Of a stretch of 51,143 nt of DNA, positions 16,406 through 24,207 are shown one piece after another; positions within the stretch are counted from its first letter, which is position 1; every line of letters starts with the position of its first letter. The DNA is from Chloroflexota bacterium (GTDB lineage: Bacteria > Chloroflexota > Dehalococcoidia > UBA6926). A program made the translations under genes and the position numbers. Below the pieces are notes generated by a model. The model saw only the letters and a list, made by a program, of their open reading frames with translations, did not search any database and had not been told where the DNA came from. The DNA lies in assembly GCA_026713485.1 (NCBI GenBank), contig JAPOOK010000027.1, positions 1 to 51,143 on the forward strand. Reading direction: 5' to 3'.

Positions 16406-17071
16406 TCATGCTCCGCGCCTGCCCGGGCACCACGCGTTGTGCTCAGCCATCACGTCGTTCCAACTCTCAAAGCCCACGTGAAGCTGCAGCAGGTGCCCGC
16501 ATTTCTCGCAGTCCTTGTGCTCGAACGTCTCGAACGGGTCAACGTCAGCGCCCATCATCGCCTGCGAGGCCAGCTCCACTAGCGACGACAACCGCTCAAC
16601 AGTCAATTCGACCATTCCCTGGAATGTATCGGGCGGTTTCTGTGCCTGGATCGTATCCAGTGAGAATCGGGCGGACAGTACCAGATGGTCATGCCCAAGG
16701 CGGGGCAGCACGTTTCCCTCGATTGACACGCCCTGCGCCGCCCGCGCCTCAATCGGAGATTCGATCTCCAGTTCCCGTGTGACGGTGTTCATCAGGGTGA
16801 TGTACAGGGCGGTACGAAGGCCTGCTCCGTCCAGCCCCTCCGGCAGTGCTGCGGCCACGCCTTCTCCGGGCAGCGGAGCATCACCGTTGCTGATGGCCGT
16901 GTAAACCGCGTCGCCCAGTGTCAACAGCGCCGCCTGATCCATCGATTCGATTGCCGCAACCAGCCGCATGTCATCGTCGGTCATTTCCGCGAGTTCACCC
17001 AGGAACTGTTGAAAGTAGCGGCGCGCGGCAGGCGTCGGCCCTAACAGCGCCGAACGGGACGATGACGTCAT
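16406..17071 (-). CDS. Hypothetical protein with C-terminal Cys/His cluster
   Basis: A 221-residue protein I do not recognise. The N-terminal two thirds are helical and hydrophilic, with no membrane segment. The last 40 residues contain CEKCGHLLQLHVGFESWNDVMAEHNAWC: a CxxC pair, then spaced His residues and a final Cys, which looks like a small zinc-binding module. GGAG lies 8 bases before the ATG. It is the first gene of the probable operon leading through hyuA and hyuB to the two selenoproteins, 25 bases ahead of the DUF6941-like gene. Confidence 0.6.
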   Translation of the reverse strand: MTSSSRSALLGPTPAARRYFQQFLGELAEMTDDDMRLVAAIESMDQAALLTLGDAVYTAISNGDAPLPGEGVAAALPEGLDGAGLRTALYITLMNTVTRELEIESPIEARAAQGVSIEGNVLPRLGHDHLVLSARFSLDTIQAQKPPDTFQGMVELTVERLSSLVELASQAMMGADVDPFETFEHKDCEKCGHLLQLHVGFESWNDVMAEHNAWCPGRRGA

Positions 17072-17146
17072 CCACTGAACTCCATAGGCAATGTGTTTTG
17101 GGGTCGGATTGAACGCTTGTAGTGTAGCACTCCAGATAGGAACGGC

Positions 17147-18391
17147 TTAGTTCACGGGGCGCGGCGAGTTCAGTCGACCCGGCCCCGTCTCCGGCAGCAA
17201 TATACCTGCGATGAACAGGGTGAACGACGTTACTGCGATAACCGCAATGCCAATCACAAAGCTCCCCGTCTCATCGATGATGAACCCGGCAATGATGGGT
17301 GCTATGAAGCTTGAGGCATTGCCCGCCGTCAGGATAGCCGCCCAGATTGCCCCTGCCTTCTCAGGCGATGACCCCGGCAGTTCTATTGGGATTGTGAAAA
17401 GCGATGGCTCATATAACCAGTGCAGGAAGCCGGTCACGATTACCGCGGTGAACATTAATATCCCCACCGGGGCATAGATGGTCGTCATTCCCGCCGCGCC
17501 AACAATCAGCCCGGACCAGATGATAACGGGACGCCTGCGCCCAATGAACGTCGCAATAGCTCCTCCGATAACGTTCGCCGGCGCGCCTGCCAATGAGAAG
17601 ATACCCGCCATAAGCCCCGCCATGGCGAGGCTCAATCCGCGCTCCTCCTCGAAAAAGGTGGGCAGCCAGGTATTCAGCGTGATGAACTGCGCCCACGGCC
17701 CCACGACGGCGAAGGACATCAGCCACGTTTCGCGCCGCTTGAAAACGCTGAGAATGGCGCCAATCTTCACCGGCTCGGGAGGCACGCCACCCAACGGTGC
17801 TCGTTCACGCCAGAGGAACACGAACAAGAGCGCTGCCGCCGCCGCGACGAATCCCTCTATGGCAATGGCCCACTCCCAGTTGGTCCAACCGGCGAGCAAC
17901 GGCCCCATGTACTGCGCCACCCCAAGGCCTACGGTCAGAAAGGCGAGGGCGACGGCATTTACGATGGGCACCTCTCGCGGCGGCGCCCATCGCATGATGA
18001 TGGTAGCGGTCAACGGAGCGACTGTGGCCGCCCCCACCCCCTGCACCGAGCGTAGAGCGATGAACCACCAGAATCCTGAGAGAAACGGTGTGAGCGCCGT
18101 GATGCCCAGGAGTGCCCAGCCGACGCCAAACACTACCCGGAGATTCCATCGTGAAACAATAATTGCCGCAGGAATGGTGACAACCGTGAAGACTAACGTC
18201 ACACTCGTGACGACGAATCCGCCTTGCGACCGGGTCAGATCCCACGATTCCGTGATGAGCGGAAGAACTGACGCCGGGGCAAGGAATGCGACCCCCAGCA
18301 TGAGGTGCATGAGGATGACGAGGGCATAGATGACGAATCGATATGCAGGAGCCTCGACTACTTCAGTTCGGGGGGTGTCGGTTTCAACCAT
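17147..18391 (-). CDS. Major facilitator superfamily transporter
   Basis: A 414-residue membrane protein with about 12 hydrophobic helices. LRSVQGVGAATVAPLTATIIMRWAPPREVPIVNA and the repeated small-residue helices are typical of MFS carriers. A long charged loop (RERAPLGGVPPEPVKIGAILSVFKRRETW) separates the two halves. I start at the ATG at 18389-18391 (MVETDTPRTEVVEAP). The longer frame to 18469 would overlap the divergent gene and adds a non-membrane arginine-rich stretch. No Shine-Dalgarno is seen, but TATAGT lies ten bases upstream, so the message may be leaderless. The substrate is unknown; an organic anion is common for this shape. Confidence 0.88.
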   Translation of the reverse strand: MVETDTPRTEVVEAPAYRFVIYALVILMHLMLGVAFLAPASVLPLITESWDLTRSQGGFVVTSVTLVFTVVTIPAAIIVSRWNLRVVFGVGWALLGITALTPFLSGFWWFIALRSVQGVGAATVAPLTATIIMRWAPPREVPIVNAVALAFLTVGLGVAQYMGPLLAGWTNWEWAIAIEGFVAAAAALLFVFLWRERAPLGGVPPEPVKIGAILSVFKRRETWLMSFAVVGPWAQFITLNTWLPTFFEEERGLSLAMAGLMAGIFSLAGAPANVIGGAIATFIGRRRPVIIWSGLIVGAAGMTTIYAPVGILMFTAVIVTGFLHWLYEPSLFTIPIELPGSSPEKAGAIWAAILTAGNASSFIAPIIAGFIIDETGSFVIGIAVIAVTSFTLFIAGILLPETGPGRLNSPRPVN

Positions 18392-18459
18392 TAGTGCAAC
18401 TATAGCGTGTAGGCACGACGAGCGGACTCGCACAGGCGGGCGCGGGGATAGGGACTGAC

Positions 18460-18933
18460 ATGCGGGCAAACTCCTGGATTTTCGCCACGATCGTCATATT
18501 TGCCCTGTTCATCGTCTTCCTCACGGGCAATCTCTACATCGCGCTGCTCATCGGACTGCCGATTCTTTTCGTAGTCGGACTCATCTTTCTTGTTCGAAAG
18601 ACACGGCCGGAACCGCCCCCAGTCCCCCTGCCCGCCGGGCCGCTCCTTGAGCCCGCCCAGCTTGAGGGACGCATCGACCGCATGGCCGTTGAGGACGTGG
18701 AAATCGAGGGTGCGACGTCCGGACTCTTTTCGGCGGGACCCAAATACAACTCAGTACTCGTCATCATCATCAGCGGCATCCAATACCGACTGGATCCTGC
18801 TCCGCTTCGCCGCGGCGGCTATGACTGGATGAAAGAGGGCTTGTGGGTCAAAGCGACCTTTGATCGCCAATCCCACGTCATCCACGAGATCGAACAGACG
18901 CCCGGCCCAAGAGGCTACGGCGACCCACATTAG
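18460..18933 (+). CDS. Small membrane protein of unknown function
   Basis: A 157-residue protein with two adjacent membrane helices at about residues 7-24 and 27-46, then a proline-rich hinge (RPEPPPVPLPAGP) and a soluble beta-rich domain of about 95 residues. That domain includes LEGRIDRMAVEDVEIEG and LVIIISGIQYRLDPAPLRRGG. The soluble part probably faces the cytoplasm. I do not recognise a family. It is divergent from the MFS gene, with about 68 bases between their starts, and could share a control region. Confidence 0.6.
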   Translation: MRANSWIFATIVIFALFIVFLTGNLYIALLIGLPILFVVGLIFLVRKTRPEPPPVPLPAGPLLEPAQLEGRIDRMAVEDVEIEGATSGLFSAGPKYNSVLVIIISGIQYRLDPAPLRRGGYDWMKEGLWVKATFDRQSHVIHEIEQTPGPRGYGDPH

Positions 18934-19004
18934 AAGATTACCCACAACGCCGCGCCAATATCACGTCCGGATTGTGCAGAAAGGGTACCCTTGCGGAAGA
19001 TACG

Positions 19005-19250
19005 TTGAAGACAACGCGATATTTCAGTGAACAAGTTCTCAGGAAGCGTCCCTACATCGAATTGCAATGGTGTGAGCGTGTCGTTGCTGCGCCTTTGCGC
19101 CGGGAGTTGCAAGCTGATGGACGCATCAGACATTGGGGAATGGTCAACGTTCCCGGTGAAACCGAGCCGCGCTACCTCCGGGTCATTACACTAGCTGATG
19201 GCGAAACAATTCATAATGCGTTCTTTGATCGAAGGTTTCGAACGGAGTGA
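19005..19250 (+). CDS. Toxin-like small protein (DUF4258-like)
   Basis: An 81-residue protein starting at TTG with GGAAGA just upstream; an alternative TTG at 18972 would add 11 residues. RPYIELQWCERVV, RIRHWGMVN and the end block YLRVITLADGETIHNAFFDRRF resemble the small toxin-like proteins that pair with DUF2283 partners. The DUF2283 gene follows after seven bases. Toxicity is not shown by sequence; the pair could equally be a harmless remnant in this decayed patch. Confidence 0.55.
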   Translation: MKTTRYFSEQVLRKRPYIELQWCERVVAAPLRRELQADGRIRHWGMVNVPGETEPRYLRVITLADGETIHNAFFDRRFRTE

Positions 19251-19257
19251 ATGAGCC

Positions 19258-19473
19258 ATGAAATTGCACTACTACCCGGATACGGATAGCCTCTATGTCG
19301 AATTCTCCGACCGGCCTGGCACGCAAACCATCGAAGTCACGGACGGGCTCAACGTGGATCTTGATGCGAACGGGCAGGTCGTCGGTTTCGACATAGACCA
19401 AGCCTCGCAGCGTCTCGATTTATCAACTGTGGAAACCGGGGCTCTGCCACTCCGCAAAATCAAGGGTGGCTAA
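19258..19473 (+). CDS. DUF2283 family protein, probable antitoxin partner
   Basis: A 71-residue protein whose start MKLHYYPDTDSLYVEFSD is the defining block of DUF2283. EVTDGLNVDLDANGQVVGFDIDQAS completes the small beta-hairpin fold. It is directly behind the DUF4258-like gene (seven-base gap), the usual arrangement for this two-gene module, which is thought to be toxin-antitoxin-like. Confidence 0.75.
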   Translation: MKLHYYPDTDSLYVEFSDRPGTQTIEVTDGLNVDLDANGQVVGFDIDQASQRLDLSTVETGALPLRKIKGG

Positions 19474-19504
19474 CAGTAATCCTTAGGGCAAGGGTGCCGA
19501 TGAT

Positions 19505-19758
19505 ATGGCCGATGAGAATACGGTGAACATTCGAGAAGCCAAGACCAAATTGTCTCGTCTGCTGGCGTGAGTCGAAGCAGGCGAAGAATTCGTCATCACT
19601 CGCGAAGGAAAACCTGTGGCGCGTTTGGTTCCAGCACGCGAACCACGAATACGAGGAAAGCGTCTTTTCGGCTCACTGAAAGGACAGGTCTCTCTGGACA
19701 ACTATTCTTCGAACCCTTGCCGGAAGAAGAATTGCGTTCTTGGGAGGGTCAACCGTAA
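19505..19758 (+). pseudogene. Phd/YefM-type antitoxin, broken by a stop and a frameshift
   Basis: The translation MADENTVNIREAKTKLSRLLA, then a TGA at 19568-19570, then VEAGEEFVITREGKPVARLV is a Phd-type antitoxin with a nonsense codon; family members often have Arg here (CGA to TGA). Near 19700 the frame also shifts: the expected end FFEPLPEEELRSWEGQP is found one frame over, reading to the stop at 19756-19758. No intact toxin gene follows, so this is a decayed remnant. Confidence 0.8.
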
Positions 19759-19798
19759 GACTGTCTGAAGCGCGCCGTTCGAACGGGTACGAGATTAC

Positions 19799-20572
19799 CT
19801 ACCGAATGAGCCGCGCCTTCATCCGTGCGACGGCAAGGTAGTAGAACGCCGCGCCGAGAACTACGAGATAGAGAAGTCCCCAAACGGTCGTCATTGATAG
19901 GCTGCCGGCAACCAGTTCACGAATAACGGCGACGTACGGTGTAAGAGGGATGATCCATGCCAGTTCCCGCACAACGTCCGGATATCGCTCCAGCGGGAAG
20001 AACACGCCCCCGAAGAAATACATAGGCATCACACCAAGCGTGATCGCATAGTTGAACGTCCAGAATGACGGCGCGTGCGCGGTGACCAGCAGCGCCATCG
20101 ATGAGAACAGGATGCCTCCAAGGAATGCGAGCGGCGGAATGAGGATAGCCAACGGTGAATCGACGAATCCCATCACCGTCAACACAAACAGGATCACGGT
20201 CGCGCTGAATACTGACCGGGTTGCGCCCCATAAGACCTCGCCGGTGATGACGTCCTCAATGGACAACGGTGTGGCAATCATGGCCTCGTACAGGCCTCGT
20301 ATGGCCATGCGCGTGTAGGAACCGTACGTGCATTCAAAGAACGCCGCGAAGAGTGAATATCCGCCGACGATGCCTGGCCCGATGAACTGCACATAGCTCT
20401 CATCGCCGCTCAACGAAACGTATGCGCCCAAGCCAATCCCCATTGCGCCCAGCACGACCAGCGGCTCCACGAACAGCGGCCCCACCTCCGCCATCGCGAA
20501 TTTCTTGAAGACCGTCCAATTCCGCCTCCACACGCGGAAGCCGAACGGTACACGTTCAGGCGTCAACAGCAT
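19799..20572 (-). CDS. ABC-2 type exporter permease (NodJ-like)
   Basis: A 257-residue membrane protein with about six helices, matching the ABC-2 permease layout. Family-like parts include FKKFAMAEVGPLFVEPLVVLGAMGIGLG and MYFFGGVFFPLERYPDVVRELAWIIPLTPYVAVIRE, the latter being the conserved segment before the last helix pair. It starts two bases after its ATPase gene ends, so the pair is one exporter. NodIJ/DrrAB-type pumps export lipo-oligosaccharides, polysaccharides or drugs; the substrate is not evident here. Confidence 0.9.
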   Translation of the reverse strand: MLLTPERVPFGFRVWRRNWTVFKKFAMAEVGPLFVEPLVVLGAMGIGLGAYVSLSGDESYVQFIGPGIVGGYSLFAAFFECTYGSYTRMAIRGLYEAMIATPLSIEDVITGEVLWGATRSVFSATVILFVLTVMGFVDSPLAILIPPLAFLGGILFSSMALLVTAHAPSFWTFNYAITLGVMPMYFFGGVFFPLERYPDVVRELAWIIPLTPYVAVIRELVAGSLSMTTVWGLLYLVVLGAAFYYLAVARMKARLIR

Positions 20573-20574
20573 GA

Positions 20575-21549
20575 TTATTCTTCCAGGCCGCGACCTGTGA
20601 GGCGCAAGAAAACGTCTTCAAGGTTGGCTGGACGGGAATAGATCTGAGCGCCATGCACGTTGGATTCAGTAACATCAGTGCCGTTGAGACCGAACGCGTG
20701 CACCGTGTCCGGCGTCTGCTCGATTTCGGCGCCGGCATCACGGAGATGTTCGGCGATGCGATCAAGCGCGGCGACGTCCAATGAGTGCGCCTCAATGACC
20801 GTCTCGCCCGCAATGCGCCGGATGAGCTCCAATGGCGTTCCCTCCGCCAATATTCGTCCCTCGTGCATCACGATTAGCCGATCGCAGAGCGTAGCCGCCT
20901 CGTCCATGTAGTGTGTCGTTAGCAGCATCGTCACGCCCTGGTCTTTGAGGCGGCGCAGCGTGCGCCACACCAGGTGCCGCGCCTGTGGGTCCAGACCAGT
21001 GGTCGGCTCATCCAGAACGATGATGGACGGCTCATTGATGAGCCCTCGGGCGATCAGCAGCCGACGCTTCATGCCGCCGGAGAGTTCATCAACCTTTGAG
21101 TTTGCGCGGTCCGCAAGTTGAAAGAGTTCCAGCGCGCTCCTTGCGCGCGTATTGGCCTCCGCTCTGCCGATGCCAAAGTAACCAGCGTAGAGTCGCAGGT
21201 TGTCGATCACAGTGATCTCATCGTCCAGATTGTCGCCCTGCGGCACGACGCCGATGATGGATTTGACTGCCCGCGCCTGCGTTTGCACAGGCATGCCATT
21301 TACTAGGAGGCTACCGGATGTAACAGGCGAGGCGCAGGTAATCATGCGCATGGTGCTCGTCTTGCCCGCGCCATTCGGGCCAAGGAATCCAAAACACTCG
21401 CCGGGCCGCACCTCAAAGTCGATGCCGCGCACAGCGACGAGTTCGCCGAATTCCTTGATGAGATTCTGCGCTACGACGGGTTTAGCGTTCGTCGCTCCCG
21501 CGCCGTCCTGCTCCGCCGCCACTTGAGATGTGATTCCAACCTGAGCCAT
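20575..21549 (-). CDS. ABC transporter ATP-binding protein (NodI/DrrA-like)
   Basis: A 324-residue ATPase. It carries Walker A (GPNGAGKTS), a Q-loop segment (IIGVVPQGDNLDDEITV), the signature LSGGMKRRL, and Walker B (IIVLDEPTTGLDP). The H-loop His lies in MLLTTHYMDEAATLCDR. The C-terminal 80 residues (AHSLDVAALDRIAEHLRDAGAEIEQTPD) are the extra domain found in NodI/DrrA-type subunits. It is coupled to the downstream permease gene and powers export. Confidence 0.94.
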   Translation of the reverse strand: MAQVGITSQVAAEQDGAGATNAKPVVAQNLIKEFGELVAVRGIDFEVRPGECFGFLGPNGAGKTSTMRMITCASPVTSGSLLVNGMPVQTQARAVKSIIGVVPQGDNLDDEITVIDNLRLYAGYFGIGRAEANTRARSALELFQLADRANSKVDELSGGMKRRLLIARGLINEPSIIVLDEPTTGLDPQARHLVWRTLRRLKDQGVTMLLTTHYMDEAATLCDRLIVMHEGRILAEGTPLELIRRIAGETVIEAHSLDVAALDRIAEHLRDAGAEIEQTPDTVHAFGLNGTDVTESNVHGAQIYSRPANLEDVFLRLTGRGLEE

Positions 21550-21573
21550 ACCGTCTCAAGCGTAGCACGGCGG

Positions 21574-22743
21574 CTAGGGGGTTTCGTTTTCATCGGCGCC
21601 GGCTGTAACGGCAGCGCTTGTATATCTCGATTCCCGCGGCTCCGCTTCAATCTGCGGCGGCCCGGAAAAAACTTCCGGGTCTTGCCCGCGCAGCTGGGCA
21701 AACCTCTGTGCCTGCGGGATGACACGGGTATCGAATGAGCCGACCGAAGCATTGAATGAGTCGACGGCCTGCCTGAGCTGATTCCCGGCCCGTGAGTAGT
21801 GATTCATGAATGTAAGCAGGCGACCGTGCATTTCCTCTCCAGCCTTGCGTATCTCCTCCGCGTTCTGCTCTAGGCTGTGCCGCTCCCAGCCGTTTGCGAC
21901 GGCCCACAGGAGGGAGATAAGCGTGCTTGGCGTCGCGATGGCAATACGCCTGCTCATGGCGTATTCGATCAGGTCGTTCCGGGCGCGAAGGGCCTCGGCG
22001 AGAAACTGGTCGCCGGGCACAAACATCACGACAAAGTCGAGGGACCCGGCGACCTGCTTGCCGTAGTCCTTTCTTGCCAGGTCATCCACCTTGGAACGGA
22101 GAGCGCCGGCATGACGCACCAATGCCTCTTCGGCCTCATCGTCAGTCTCAGCCTCTTGCGCCTCAAGATACGCGGCCGCGCTTGCCTTTGAGTCGATAAC
22201 GATTGCCCGATTCTCGGGTAGACGCACAGTGACATCCGGTCGCCCGCTGCCGTCGTCCACGGTTGTCTGCTCAGAGAAATCGCAATAGTCGACCATGTTG
22301 GCCAGTTCGATGATGCGCCTCAACTGGATCTCTCCCCACGCGCCCACTTGCCGATTGTCGCTCAGTGCGTCTCTCAAGCCCCGGGTTGCCTCAGCAATGG
22401 AGATGTTCTGTCGCATTAGCGACTCAATATTCGGGTTGAGTTTCTCGTAGTTCTCCCGCAGCGGCTTCACCAACTCTTCGAAAGACTTTCGACTCTGGCT
22501 GAAGCTGTTGGTGGCTGAGACGAGGAACTGCTCCATGCTCTGTTTCATCACCGGAGCCGCAGCAGCTTGGAATGCCGTGCCCATGCGCTGTTCGGTCGCC
22601 TGCATCAATTGTTCCGCGTCTACCGCACGGGTGAGTTGGCCTCGTAGTTCAGCATTCCTCTGCCGCCACCTGAATTCCTGGACCAGCCACGCCGCCAAAC
22701 CCACAACAATTGCCCCCGCTACCAGACCGATGACGGTTTCCAA
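21574..22743 (-). CDS. rmuC: DNA recombination protein RmuC
   Basis: A 389-residue protein with an N-terminal membrane anchor (VIGLVAGAIVVGLAAWLV), a coiled-coil region to about residue 110 and the RmuC domain. The domain shows GAWGEIQLRRIIELANMVDYCDF, RAIVIDSKASAAAYLEA and FVPGDQFLAEALRARNDLIEYAMSRRIAIATPSTLISLLWAVANGW. RmuC is linked to limiting inversion and recombination at short repeats and has a nuclease-like core (PD-(D/E)XK fold). It stands alone between an exporter and a TPR-like gene. Confidence 0.93.
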   Translation of the reverse strand: METVIGLVAGAIVVGLAAWLVQEFRWRQRNAELRGQLTRAVDAEQLMQATEQRMGTAFQAAAAPVMKQSMEQFLVSATNSFSQSRKSFEELVKPLRENYEKLNPNIESLMRQNISIAEATRGLRDALSDNRQVGAWGEIQLRRIIELANMVDYCDFSEQTTVDDGSGRPDVTVRLPENRAIVIDSKASAAAYLEAQEAETDDEAEEALVRHAGALRSKVDDLARKDYGKQVAGSLDFVVMFVPGDQFLAEALRARNDLIEYAMSRRIAIATPSTLISLLWAVANGWERHSLEQNAEEIRKAGEEMHGRLLTFMNHYSRAGNQLRQAVDSFNASVGSFDTRVIPQAQRFAQLRGQDPEVFSGPPQIEAEPRESRYTSAAVTAGADENETP

Positions 22744-22867
22744 GTTGGAGTCCTTTCTGTTTCAGATGGCCGGTTCCTGAGTCAACGAGCTCGTGTCACA
22801 TGAAGCCTAGCACGCACGTTCGCGCGAGGCTAGTCACCAGAACCGGCTTTGGGCAATTGAGTAAGAA

Positions 22868-22886
22868 CCGGACGCTAACCGTCCGG
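22868..22886 (-). terminator. Possible terminator between the TPR-like gene and rmuC
   Basis: A perfect 7-bp stem (22868-22874 with 22880-22886) with loop CTAAC is followed on the minus strand by TTCTTACT. The stem is G+C-rich but the T-run is interrupted. Confidence 0.42.
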
Positions 22887-22926
22887 CCTGAATCACAGGG
22901 CTGGGAGCAGGAAAGGGGCGTCGCGC

Positions 22927-23856
22927 CTAGCCGAGGTCGTCCGCTGACGCGCCGTTCGACCGTCCCAGCTCGCCACGATCATGAGCGCGCACCAGGGCAT
23001 CGAACGCCGGTGGTTCGGCCTCGTCGTCGGAGATATCTCGAGCAGGCGGCCCACCAAGGCCGCTGTCCACCAAATCGTGGTTGTTGCGAACGTAGCCCCG
23101 GAAATCGGATGCGCCTGACGGCGGGAATGATGGCCGCCCCTCTTGCGACGGATGCTGATAGACCTCGCCGATGATTGCCTGTACGCCCTGCGCGGGATGA
23201 TCCCTCAAGAACGCAGCCTCATAGCGATTGCCGGCATCCATGAGCGAAAAGATCCGCTGAGCAAGACGAGGATGAACGCGGCCAACAGGCTCCCCGCGGC
23301 TTGAATGCACCAGCAACCTGTTGTCCTCCCTACTCAGCGTCAGGGCCTCGCCGCTGCTCAAATGACCAACTGCCGTACGGTCCGTCGCATCGATCAGTGT
23401 CGCAATCGTGCTCTTGCCCGTCTCACTCATCAGCAAGTGCGCGGAAAAGACGTTCCGATTCGGCGCATCGGATTGCGCCGCCCCTCCCGTCGCATACTCA
23501 GCGACCGCCTCGCCCACCTTCCCTTGACCGGCAGGAGCGGGCGCAGATGTGGTGGTCTCAGCCGTTGCTTCCGCGCGTTCCAGTCGATCCCGGTTGCGTC
23601 GGGCGATAGTATTTGACGAATCGAGATGAAGCGCGCCGTCCACGGCGTCTCGCGCCTCCGCAAGCTCTCCCCGTTCAAGCAGCGCCTTGGTCAGTCTGTT
23701 CAACGCCTCGATGTTGTTGGGCGCAATCTGCAGGACAGCCCTGTTGGCCTCAACGGCCTTCCTCCAGTCCTGGGCCAACGCCGCCGCAATGGCTGCGTCA
23801 GTCTGGGCCTTTACTTCACGGGCTTGGGCGCGTTCATCGATTTGTGTGGTCGCCAT
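22927..23856 (-). CDS. TPR-like protein of unknown function
   Basis: A 309-residue protein starting at the ATG at 23854-23856 (MATTQIDERAQ), with AGGA upstream. The open frame to 24021 adds an arginine-rich stretch unlike a protein. Residues 20-110 contain two to three tetratricopeptide-like helices (WRKAVEANRAVLQIAPNNIEALNRLTKALLERGELAEA). A low-complexity link of Ala, Thr and Pro follows, then a domain with GEPVGRVHPRLAQRIFSLMDAGNRYEAAFL. The tail is acidic and disordered. The C-terminal part could be a small nucleic-acid or protein binding domain; I do not recognise it. Confidence 0.7.
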   Translation of the reverse strand: MATTQIDERAQAREVKAQTDAAIAAALAQDWRKAVEANRAVLQIAPNNIEALNRLTKALLERGELAEARDAVDGALHLDSSNTIARRNRDRLERAEATAETTTSAPAPAGQGKVGEAVAEYATGGAAQSDAPNRNVFSAHLLMSETGKSTIATLIDATDRTAVGHLSSGEALTLSREDNRLLVHSSRGEPVGRVHPRLAQRIFSLMDAGNRYEAAFLRDHPAQGVQAIIGEVYQHPSQEGRPSFPPSGASDFRGYVRNNHDLVDSGLGGPPARDISDDEAEPPAFDALVRAHDRGELGRSNGASADDLG

Positions 23857-24207
23857 GGTGGATGTCCTGCCTTCCCGGGTACGGCTGTCCCTTCTCGATG
23901 CGCAACTCAGCGCGGGGACAAGACGCACAACGGACAACAGGCAGGCCTGGCGGCGCGAGGGGCGATTCACACCTGCCCCTCCGCACGTTGAAGCACGAAC
24001 CGGCCGCCATAGAACGACCAACCCGGATGCTCAGCGTGATGAGCCGCCGTCTGCTGCAGTTCGTCCCTGCCGCCTCCCCGCGCTATTGGACGGCATTTTT
24101 CGAACTCAGTCCAAAACTATTGTCTACCAACTGTCAAGCAGGGTGCTATGCGAAGAGGAGTGGGTATAATTCTTTGTCAGCCAGCTGCCAATCAATGGAG
24201 GATGGTC
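23857..24207. other. Gene-free stretch upstream of the Fic gene
   Basis: About 350 bases without a credible gene. Open frames here are extensions or shadows without family-like sequence. It holds the Fic promoter candidate (24165-24170) and GGAGG at 24197-24201. Confidence 0.55.
24165..24170 (+). promoter_or_regulatory. TATAAT -10 box upstream of the Fic gene
   Basis: A perfect TATAAT lies about 40 bases before the Fic start. The matching -35 position (24142-24147) is poor, so an activator or another spacing may apply. Confidence 0.4.

Noticed and set aside
19568-19570. TGA in the Phd-like antitoxin as a further selenocysteine codon
   Set aside because: Homologues usually have Arg rather than Cys at this site, no U-x-x-C motif exists, and the gene also carries a frameshift. 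Nonsense mutation fits better.
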